A stretch of 13,452 nucleotides of DNA from Candidatus Omnitrophota bacterium. GTDB lineage: Bacteria > Omnitrophota > Gorgyraeia > Duberdicusellales > 4484-171. Positions 6,720 to 12,690 of the stretch are shown one piece after another. The notes beneath the pieces were generated by a model. That model was given only the letters and a program-made list of their open reading frames with translations. It did not search any database and was not told the origin of the DNA. Numbering within the stretch: the first letter of the stretch is position 1; each line of letters opens with the position of its first letter. The position numbers were made by a program, and so were the translations under genes. The stretch is from NCBI GenBank assembly GCA_023228195.1, contig JALOBR010000029.1, forward strand, positions 1 through 13,452, in the 5' to 3' direction.

Positions 6720-7180
6720 AGAGAGGTTTATTCACAATTTTATTTTTGTCGTTGATGCTTTTTACTTCCACGGCTCAGGAGCGCGATTTATATATAGAAA
6801 TTATTTCTAAAAAGGATACGCTGGCTAAAGATGAAATATTTACGGTTGTCGCAAGCATTATGAACGTAACCCAGAAAGAGCAAAGAATATGTTCCTGGAG
6901 TTGTTCGTATGATGAAAACTGGCAGCTAAAGGATTCTTCGGAAAAATTTCAGTTATATCGCCCAAATTGCGAAAAAAACATAGTGTCTTGCGTGACCCTG
7001 CAGCCATTTCAGAGGTGTGAAAAAGAATTGTATCTTCAGGTCGGCTCTATGGCTAAAAAAGGAAAGGCTTCTTTCCGGCTTGGTTTCATTCCTTGCGTAA
7101 GCAGGGAAGAGTGTTTTGAAACGGCAAAGGAAAATCAGAAAATTTTCTGGAGCCAGGAAGTTACAGTAAAAATAAAATGA
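6716..7180 (+). CDS. Cysteine-rich secreted protein of unknown function
   Basis: This 154-residue protein starts within the ATGA overlap with the upstream gene. A signal peptide covers about 1-20 (MKRGLFTILFLSLMLFTSTA, cut near TAQ/E). The mature part has seven cysteines (C59, C63, C85, C92, C101, C127, C133), so disulfides are likely. The pattern LYIEIISKKDTLAKDEIFTV, followed by MNVTQKEQRI, resembles intracellular-proteinase-inhibitor or Ig-like beta sandwiches that begin with strands around 'D.i.v.v.v.N.t', but I cannot name a family. It lies between a basic EF-like protein and a HAD phosphatase, coupled to both by four-base overlaps, although their predicted locations differ. Confidence 0.75.
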   Translation: MKRGLFTILFLSLMLFTSTAQERDLYIEIISKKDTLAKDEIFTVVASIMNVTQKEQRICSWSCSYDENWQLKDSSEKFQLYRPNCEKNIVSCVTLQPFQRCEKELYLQVGSMAKKGKASFRLGFIPCVSREECFETAKENQKIFWSQEVTVKIK

Positions 7181-7827
7181 AAAAACTTTCGCCAAAGGCG
7201 GTTATCTTCGATATGGACGGTGTAATTGTTGATTCTATGCCGTACCATTTTCTTGCCTGGTATGAAGCGCTAAGACCATACGGGGTAAGGGTAAGTTGTT
7301 TCGATGTTTACGCTAAAGAGGGTGAGCGATGGTCACAATCCCTGAAAGATTTTCTAAAAAAAGAGGGTATTACGCCTGCAAAAAAGCTGCTTTCAGAAAT
7401 TTTTGTTTTCAGGCAGAAGATATTTAAGAAATATTTTAAGAGATTTATTTTTAAAGATGCGGAACCGGTGTTGCGCAGCCTGAAAAAGAGAGGTTATTTG
7501 CTCGCCCTTGTTACCGGTACGCCAGATTACGAAGTTGAAAGAATCTTACCTAAAAAATTATACCGGATTTTTGACAATATAGTTGCCGGAAATAACGTTA
7601 AGAAAGGGAAACCCCATCCCGAGCCATACCTTAAGGCAGCAAAAATGCTTAAAGTCAACCCAGATGAGTGCATAGTTGTCGAAAATGCGCCTTACGGCAT
7701 AGAGTCTGCAAAGCGCGCCGAAATGTATTGCGTCGCAGTCTCAACCAGCCTGCCAAAAGAATTCCTCCGCGGAGCCGATTTGGTCGTTGACAAGCTTCGC
7801 GAAATAACCAAATTTATCAATATTTAA
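7177..7827 (+). CDS. HAD-superfamily hydrolase, beta-phosphoglucomutase-like
   Basis: This is a 216-residue cytosolic HAD protein with an alpha-helical cap (about 18-90). Motif I is FDMDGV (11-16), giving nucleophile D12 and acid D14. Motif II is LVTGTP (111-116, T113). Motif III is KGKPHPEPYL (143-152, K145). Motif IV is VVENAPYGIESA (167-178), where E169 is followed by Asn rather than the usual Asp. This layout is that of subfamily IA phosphatases and phosphomutases such as beta-phosphoglucomutase or sugar-phosphate phosphatases. The substrate cannot be read from sequence. The ATG overlaps the upstream stop (ATGA). An intrinsic terminator lies about 100 bases downstream. Confidence 0.92.
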   Translation: MKKLSPKAVIFDMDGVIVDSMPYHFLAWYEALRPYGVRVSCFDVYAKEGERWSQSLKDFLKKEGITPAKKLLSEIFVFRQKIFKKYFKRFIFKDAEPVLRSLKKRGYLLALVTGTPDYEVERILPKKLYRIFDNIVAGNNVKKGKPHPEPYLKAAKMLKVNPDECIVVENAPYGIESAKRAEMYCVAVSTSLPKEFLRGADLVVDKLREITKFINI

Positions 7828-7924
7828 ACCCTTCTTTAAAGTATTCGACCATACGGTAAAAATTTTTAAAAAATGAAAGCGCTTACCTTGTAATCTATCG
7901 AAAAATATGTTATGTATTAATTAG

Positions 7925-7963
7925 AAAAACTGGATTTGTGTTTAGCCACGGATCCAGTTTTTT
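7925..7963 (+). terminator. Intrinsic terminator, probably bidirectional
   Basis: AAAAACTGGAT (7925-7935) pairs with ATCCAGTTTTT (7952-7962), with an inner GTG/CAC pairing (7938-7940 with 7947-7949), and is followed by T residues. It closes the 6231-7827 gene run. The opposite strand would also end in a T-run. Confidence 0.8.
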
Positions 7964-8014
7964 GCTTATAGGGGACTATAAACGCTTACATCCGGTTTAA
8001 TTGTGTGAAACTAT

Positions 8015-8341
8015 ATGCAGGAACGTAGAAAACACCCAAGAGTAGACATTTCTTTCCCGGTTGAATGCGACGAGATGTCGCATAAGAATTATTTTTACAC
8101 GGTAAGTAAGGATTTAAGCGCCGGCGGAGTCAGAATAGTCAGCAATAAATTCCTTCCGAAAAACGAACAAATAAAAATAAGCATAAATCTGATAGATAAA
8201 ATGGTAAACTTAAACGCAAAAGTTGCCTGGTGTAATGAGGCCAGGGCGTCAGACAATTATTTATGCGGCCTCGAATTTATTGAGGCAAATAAGAGCAGCC
8301 GAAACGAAATTTCCGGTTTCTTAAGTAAAATCAATCAGTAG
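8015..8341 (+). CDS. PilZ domain protein
   Basis: This 108-residue protein consists almost only of a PilZ domain, the common cyclic-di-GMP receptor fold. Both binding motifs are intact: RKHPR (5-9, the RxxxR arm) and DLSAGGVRI (33-41, the DxSxxG motif). The remainder shows the barrel strands (EQIKISINLI, NLNAKVAWCN, YLCGLEFIE). It is likely to bind cyclic di-GMP in the cytoplasm and pass the signal to a partner, since no effector domain is fused. It is a single gene flanked by a terminator upstream and a promoter downstream. There is no clear Shine-Dalgarno before the ATG, so the start is less certain, but RRKHPR close to the N-terminus is normal for short PilZ proteins. Confidence 0.92.
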   Translation: MQERRKHPRVDISFPVECDEMSHKNYFYTVSKDLSAGGVRIVSNKFLPKNEQIKISINLIDKMVNLNAKVAWCNEARASDNYLCGLEFIEANKSSRNEISGFLSKINQ

Positions 8342-8403
8342 CCCGCTACCCTTAATCCATCAAGTACTTAATCCGTAATTCGTTAATTTTATCTACTTTA
8401 TAA

Positions 8404-8431
8404 TTGACACATTACTGCCTTGGGGTATTAT
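8404..8431 (+). promoter_or_regulatory. Strong sigma-70 promoter for the aldolase operon
   Basis: TTGACA (8404-8409) matches the -35 consensus exactly. Sixteen bases later TATTAT (8426-8431) matches the -10 in five of six positions. Transcription would start near 8438, giving a leader of about 190 bases before the ATG at 8631. Confidence 0.75.
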
Positions 8432-8437
8432 ATATCA

Positions 8438-8630
8438 AATAAGACGCAAGTTTTATTGGGAAATTAAAAATTATAAGGTTTATAGTCCCGAAGTGCCTAT
8501 ATACTCAAAAAATTTCTCACGAGAGTACTCGTTCGATATTTTTTGAGAGCACTTCCGGGCAATTCGGCTACGCAACTTTTCGGCGCTCCCTTTGGTCGCT
8601 TGAAAGGTTGCTGCCTCATTGGAGGTTTTG
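8438..8630 (+). promoter_or_regulatory. Structured 5' leader, candidate cis-regulatory RNA
   Basis: The predicted untranslated leader holds three stems. Stem 1 pairs CCCGAAGTGC (8487-8496) with GCACTTCCGGG (8549-8559, one bulge). It encloses the perfect 10-bp pair CTCAAAAAAT (8504-8513) / ATTTTTTGAG (8538-8547) and an inner ACGAG/CTCGT hairpin (8519-8523 with 8528-8532). Stem 2 pairs GCAACTTTTC (8572-8581) with GAAAGGTTGC (8602-8611), with one G-U pair. Stem 3 pairs CCTC (8614-8617) with GAGG (8622-8625), covering the ribosome binding site GGAGG. The arrangement fits translational control, but I recognise no known riboswitch family. Confidence 0.5.
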
Positions 8631-9581
8631 ATGTTTAGAGAAAAGATAAAAGTCTTCGATTGTACTATAAGAGACGGCGGGCTTATCAATAATCATAATT
8701 TTGATGATAAGTTTGTGCGAGAGGTGTATAAAGCGCTGTCAGAAGCCGGCGTGGATTATATGGAAGTAGGTTACAAAAATTCCAAAAGATTGTTTTCTCC
8801 TAAAGATTTTGGGAAATGGAAATTTTGCGAAGATTCTGACATTGAAAAAGTCGTTTCCGGCATTAAGTCTAAAACAAAAATTTCGGTTATGGTTGATGTA
8901 GACAGGGTTGATATTGAAGATATAAAACCAAAGAAAGAAAGCCCGGTGGATATGATCAGGGTCGCTTCGTACGTTAAAGATATCGATAAAGCAATATTTC
9001 TGGTTAACCATTTTGCCGATAAAGGATACGAAACTACAGTAAACATAATGGCAATATCAAGGGCATTAGATAATGAATTGACTGAAGCGTTGAATCAGCT
9101 TGAAAAAGAGTCTCGTGCCCAAGTAATTTATATAGTGGATAGTTTCGGCGCGCTTTATCAGGAAACTACCGAATTTTTGGTAAAAAAATTCCAGGGTATC
9201 CTTAAAACAAAGGAAATAGGAATGCACGCTCATAATAACCAGCAGCTTGCTTTTTCAAATACCATAGAAGCGATAATACATAATGCAAATTTTGTAGATG
9301 GGACTGTTTACGGTTTGGGCCGCGCGGCAGGAAATTGCCCGCTTGAACTGCTTATAGGTTTCCTGAAAAATCCAAAGTTCGATATCAGGCCTATTTTGGA
9401 TCTTATTTCAAAAGAATTTATCCCCTTGCGTGGAAAAATAGAGTGGGGTTATATTATTCCTTATGCTATAACCGGAATGCTTGACGAACATCCGAAATCG
9501 GCAATTGCGCTTCGTAACGGCGATAAGAAAGAAAGCTATAGAGAATTTTACGAAAGTCTTTTGGGAGAGGATCTTGACTAA
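8631..9581 (+). CDS. DRE-TIM metallolyase (4-hydroxy-2-oxovalerate aldolase-like)
   Basis: The start is placed at ATG 8631, five bases after GGAGG; an in-frame TTG at 8619 would lie before this site. The 316-residue TIM-barrel protein has the metal-dependent DRE-TIM motifs: DCTIRDGG (10-17; R14 and metal ligand D15), VDYMEVGYKNS (41-51), VDSFGAL (169-175), and GMHAHNN (197-203), with H199 and H201 as the other metal ligands. These are the ligands of 4-hydroxy-2-oxovalerate aldolases and relatives such as isopropylmalate synthase. However, the position of the catalytic histidine of 4-hydroxy-2-oxovalerate aldolase (the third residue after DG) is occupied here by Leu18. The exact reaction is therefore open; it is probably cleavage or formation of a C-C bond next to a keto acid. 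The stop overlaps the KDPG-type aldolase start (TAATG). Confidence 0.85.
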   Translation: MFREKIKVFDCTIRDGGLINNHNFDDKFVREVYKALSEAGVDYMEVGYKNSKRLFSPKDFGKWKFCEDSDIEKVVSGIKSKTKISVMVDVDRVDIEDIKPKKESPVDMIRVASYVKDIDKAIFLVNHFADKGYETTVNIMAISRALDNELTEALNQLEKESRAQVIYIVDSFGALYQETTEFLVKKFQGILKTKEIGMHAHNNQQLAFSNTIEAIIHNANFVDGTVYGLGRAAGNCPLELLIGFLKNPKFDIRPILDLISKEFIPLRGKIEWGYIIPYAITGMLDEHPKSAIALRNGDKKESYREFYESLLGEDLD

Positions 9582-10195
9582 TGGATATAGCTAAGTTTAG
9601 GAAGCAGCCTGTACTTGGGATTTTGCGGGGCGTTGAAGAAAACGTTATCGAGCCTTTGCTTGATACGATTATCGTAAGCGGCCTTGGCACTATTGAAATT
9701 ACAATGAACACAAAAGACGCGCCTGCGCTTATAAGAAAGTGCGTAAAATATTCGAAAAGCCGTTTGGCTATCGGCGCCGGGACAGTTCTTGGCATAAAAT
9801 CATTGGAAGACGCATTAAATGCCGGAGCAACTTTTATAGTCATGCCTGTTTTAATAAAAGATGTCATGGCTTATTGCGTCAAAAATGAAATTCCTGTTTT
9901 TCCCGGGGCGTTTAGTCCAAGCGAGATATATGAGTGCTGGCAGCAAGGCGCGACAATGGTCAAAGTGTTTCCGGCAGGATTTCTCGGGGCGAAATATTTC
10001 AAGGAGATAAAGGGCCCGTTTCGCGATATAGAATTACTCGCCTGCGGAGGAGTAACCGCGGAGAATATGCCTGAATATTTTTTAGCCGGCGCAAGCGCTA
10101 TAGCTTTCGGAGCAAGCGTATTTAAAAAAGATTGGCTTAAGAAAAAAGATTTCTCAAGCATTGAAGAATCTATAAAGAAATTTCTCGTCAAATAG
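9581..10195 (+). CDS. eda: 2-dehydro-3-deoxyphosphogluconate / 4-hydroxy-2-oxoglutarate aldolase
   Basis: This 204-residue class I aldolase of the Eda/KHG family is a TIM barrel of normal length. Visible features are LGILRG (12-17, R16 phosphate/carboxylate side), TIEITMNT (37-44, catalytic E39), AIGAGTV (63-69), FPGAFSPSEI (107-116), and MVKVFPAG (126-133) with Schiff-base lysine K128. ACGGV (154-158) and AIAFGASVF (173-181) form the phosphate end. It would split KDPG to pyruvate and glyceraldehyde 3-phosphate, or 4-hydroxy-2-oxoglutarate to pyruvate and glyoxylate. The usual TPTE wording of classical Eda proteins is SPSE here, so another 2-keto-3-deoxy sugar acid is possible. Translation is coupled to the DRE-TIM aldolase by a one-base overlap, implying a shared pathway. 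No dehydratase or kinase gene is present in the window. Confidence 0.93.
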   Translation: MDIAKFRKQPVLGILRGVEENVIEPLLDTIIVSGLGTIEITMNTKDAPALIRKCVKYSKSRLAIGAGTVLGIKSLEDALNAGATFIVMPVLIKDVMAYCVKNEIPVFPGAFSPSEIYECWQQGATMVKVFPAGFLGAKYFKEIKGPFRDIELLACGGVTAENMPEYFLAGASAIAFGASVFKKDWLKKKDFSSIEESIKKFLVK

Positions 10196-10253
10196 CACTC
10201 GAGAGGCTTTCCCTCATTTCATTCATTGCATCAAATTACATTTTATCTTGGTT

Positions 10254-11135
10254 ATGGAGCAAAAAAAATACCCGCAATTCCAGGCGTTAGATGAAAGAAT
10301 GAAAGAGTTTTTTGACGAAGCCTTCTTAAAAACCAGGCCGGTTATTTCAGAATTTACTTTTACAAACCTATACTGCTGGAGGAATTTTTATAAATTTTCT
10401 GTTTGTATGCTGGAAAATTTCATAGTTTTACGTTCGCAAAAAGAAGGTAAAATGCAATTTTTTCCTCCCATAGGCATTGGAGAGATAAGGCCGGTTATTC
10501 AAAGAATAATCAGCGATACAAGAATGCCGTTTATCCGTTTGCCCGAAGAACTTGCCGGTATTTTTAGTAAAAACAGCTCCTTTAAGGCTGAGCTAGACAG
10601 AGATAACAGCGACTACCTTTATAAAATCGAAGATTTAAAGCTGCTTAAAGGCAAAAAGTATGACGCTAAAAGAAACCTTATAAAAAAATTTAATTCCGCG
10701 TATAAATATGAATATATGAAATTAGATGCGTCCAATGCCAGTGAGTGCCTTGATTTTGAAGAGCGTTGGTGTTTAGTTAAAGATTGTGACAATGTGGAAG
10801 GGTTGAGCCAGGAAAGGCAGGCGATAAGGGAGATGTTAAGTAATTTCGGTAATTTTAATCTTATCGGCGCAGCTATAAAAATAAAGAAGAGTATTTGTGC
10901 GGTTGCTATCGCGCAAATGCTTAATCCGAATACGCTGGTTATGCATGTGTTGAAAGCTGACCCGAATATGCAGGGTTTGTATCAGGTGATGCTGAATGAT
11001 TTTCTTAGAAATGATTCCGGTAATTTCGAATATATAAATTTTGAGCAGGATTTGGGGGTGCCCGGATTAAGGTCGGCAAAATTGTCATACCACCCGTTTA
11101 AAATTATTAATAAATATACGGTATCTTTTGTATAA
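10254..11135 (+). CDS. DUF2156 protein (MprF C-terminal-like, GNAT-fold)
   Basis: The start is ATG 10254; a TTG two codons earlier is less likely, and neither has a Shine-Dalgarno. The 293-residue soluble protein matches DUF2156, the fold of the C-terminal catalytic domain of phosphatidylglycerol lysyltransferase MprF. Recognisable parts are SEFTFTNLYCWRNFYKF (near 34-50), GKKYDAKRNLIKKFN, LSQERQAIREMLSNF, the acceptor-like core with HVLKADPNMQGLYQVML, and EYINFEQDLGVPGLRSAKLSY near the end. Stand-alone DUF2156 proteins lack the membrane flippase half, and their substrates are mostly unknown; transfer of an aminoacyl or acyl group is an inference from the fold. The MATE gene begins three bases after its stop, so the two are probably cotranscribed. 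The gap from the aldolase gene is 58 bases with no terminator. Confidence 0.85.
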   Translation: MEQKKYPQFQALDERMKEFFDEAFLKTRPVISEFTFTNLYCWRNFYKFSVCMLENFIVLRSQKEGKMQFFPPIGIGEIRPVIQRIISDTRMPFIRLPEELAGIFSKNSSFKAELDRDNSDYLYKIEDLKLLKGKKYDAKRNLIKKFNSAYKYEYMKLDASNASECLDFEERWCLVKDCDNVEGLSQERQAIREMLSNFGNFNLIGAAIKIKKSICAVAIAQMLNPNTLVMHVLKADPNMQGLYQVMLNDFLRNDSGNFEYINFEQDLGVPGLRSAKLSYHPFKIINKYTVSFV

Positions 11136-11138
11136 ATT

Positions 11139-12491
11139 ATGAATGTACCTGATAGAAAAAACGAAAATCGTTTAAAATTAATTATCGCCGAAAGTTGGTC
11201 GGTGGGCTGGCCGATGACCCTGATTATGTTTTTTGAATTTTTAATCGGCCTTACCGATGTGTATGTGGCGGGAAGATTCGGTAAAGAGGTCCAGGCGGCA
11301 TATGGGATTGCTTTTCAGCTGTATTTTATTTTTATAATCATCGGCCTAGCATTCAGCGTTGGTTCCGTTTCTGTTATTTCAAGGCTTTTTACTTCTGACA
11401 AGAAAGAGGAATTCCGCCACTCCGTAAATTCTTCTTTCCTCGCCTCAGGACTTTTGGGGTTATTCTTTACGATTTTAGGAATAATTTTTGCAAAAAAGAT
11501 TATCAACGTGCTGGGCATGCCGAATATGCTAAAAGGGTATGCGTCCGCATTTCTAATCATATATTCGGCAGGATTCTTTTTCGATTATATACTCTTAAAT
11601 ACAAACGGCACGCTGCGTGCCTGCAAACTGATTAAAAAGTCACTTTGGACAATGGCTATTGTCTGCGTTCTTAACGTAGCGCTTGATTTTGCACTGGCGT
11701 TCCATACGCCGCTCGGTTTCCGGGGTATCGCTGTCGCTACGGTGGTTAGTTTGTTCGTCGGCGCGGCTTTAAACATCAATTATGTAAGAAAAATTATACG
11801 GTTGAGTTTTGAATTCTCTCTCCCGATAATCAAGAAAATATTAAGCATAAGCTGGCCTTCGGGTGTGCTTCAGATTGTCTGGCAGCTTGGCGTTATGGCA
11901 ATTTTTTTGATACTAAACGCCTTTAAGCATAATAATGTTGAGATAATGGCAGCATTTACCAATGGATTGCGCATAGAATCGGCGATATTTCTTCCGGCGT
12001 TTGCTTTTAATATGGCTAATGCAGTTTTAGTGGGTAATTTTCTTGGAAAAAATAAAAAAGAAGAAGCGGTCCATATGGGGGCGGCTACAGCAGGCCTCGG
12101 AGTTTTTATTATTATTATTCTTACCCTAATCGTTCTGTTTAGCGCAAAAACAGCGGCTTTTTTATTGTCAAATAACCCCGTCGTTATAGAAGAATGCATA
12201 AAATATCTTTACATAAGCCTTATGTTTGAGCCGTTTATGGCTTGGGGTATTATACTCGGAGGCGGATTAAACGGTGCAGGAGATACAAAGAGCGTTATGC
12301 TTATAGTCTGCGGCACGCTTTGGCTCATACGCATACCCTTGGCCTTTATCTTCGGTATTTCCCTTGGGTTTGGAGCGATAGGCGTTTGGTGGGCGATGAA
12401 TGTTTCAATTTTTGTCCAGGCCGTGCTTATGTCGGTTCGTTTTTTTACAAAGAAATGGCTTGTAAACAGCGAACGGGTTATTCCGCAATGA
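11139..12491 (+). CDS. MATE family multidrug/metabolite exporter
   Basis: This 450-residue inner-membrane protein with about twelve hydrophobic segments has the internal repeat of the MATE family. The first half begins SWSVGWPMTLIMFFEFLIGL, with TDVYVAGRFG (39-48, including the conserved D40). The second begins at SISWPSGVLQIVWQLG, with a matching FLGKNKKEEAVHMG loop and GGGLNGAGDTKSVML. Members export cations, drugs or metabolites in exchange for Na+ or H+. The substrate cannot be predicted. The gene follows the DUF2156 stop with three bases between, so it is probably in the same operon. It ends inside an inverted-repeat region (12492-12590). Confidence 0.93.
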   Translation: MNVPDRKNENRLKLIIAESWSVGWPMTLIMFFEFLIGLTDVYVAGRFGKEVQAAYGIAFQLYFIFIIIGLAFSVGSVSVISRLFTSDKKEEFRHSVNSSFLASGLLGLFFTILGIIFAKKIINVLGMPNMLKGYASAFLIIYSAGFFFDYILLNTNGTLRACKLIKKSLWTMAIVCVLNVALDFALAFHTPLGFRGIAVATVVSLFVGAALNINYVRKIIRLSFEFSLPIIKKILSISWPSGVLQIVWQLGVMAIFLILNAFKHNNVEIMAAFTNGLRIESAIFLPAFAFNMANAVLVGNFLGKNKKEEAVHMGAATAGLGVFIIIILTLIVLFSAKTAAFLLSNNPVVIEECIKYLYISLMFEPFMAWGIILGGGLNGAGDTKSVMLIVCGTLWLIRIPLAFIFGISLGFGAIGVWWAMNVSIFVQAVLMSVRFFTKKWLVNSERVIPQ

Positions 12492-12590
12492 ATCCCGCTA
12501 GAAAACTTAAACCGTTTTAAAGATTCATTTCTACGGGTGCGCAAAATGTGGAAGAGTTTATGCTTTTTGTAGGATATTTTCTAACGGGAT
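12492..12590. repeat. Intergenic element with CCCG(C/T)TAGAAA inverted repeats
   Basis: ATCCCGCTAGAAAA (12492-12505) and TTTTCTAACGGGAT (12577-12590) match as inverted repeats in 13 of 14 positions. A third, internal copy, TTTCTACGGG (12528-12537), can pair with the same left arm with one bulge. The outer arms resemble the hairpin at 1624-1662. The 99-bp unit holds no gene. It looks like a small REP- or MITE-like element or alternative mRNA hairpins at the end of the MATE transcript. Confidence 0.5.
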
Positions 12591-12617
12591 GAAACAGAAT
12601 GCATTTATTTCTGCTTA

Positions 12618-12666
12618 TGCTACAATATAACAGTGTTTTTTGTTAAGCTTTCCATAAGATTATAAT
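12618..12666 (+). promoter_or_regulatory. Candidate promoter region for the GIDE/EF-hand gene
   Basis: There are two possible -10 elements. TG-C-TACAAT (12618-12626) is an extended -10. TATAAT (12661-12666) matches the -10 consensus exactly and has TTGTTA (12640-12645) 15 bases upstream as a weak -35. The second leaves a leader of only about 20 bases before the ATG at 12691. Neither is decisive. Confidence 0.4.
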
Positions 12667-12690
12667 AAAAAATTGATTTAATAAATATTT

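Noticed and set aside
7828..8014. Possible cyclic-di-GMP (GEMM) riboswitch before the PilZ gene, from the stretch TTTAGCCACGG
   Set aside because: Only a short resemblance exists. The first half of the riboswitch core is absent, and the bases are explained by a terminator hairpin with a T-run.
8480..8689. Minus-strand frame across the aldolase leader
   Set aside because: No ribosome binding site or family resemblance; the region is better explained as a structured leader on the + strand.
12209..12544. Open frames on both strands inside and after the end of the MATE gene (including 12242-12520 on +)
   Set aside because: They are shadow frames of a clear MATE coding sequence, with low-complexity, unrecognisable products.
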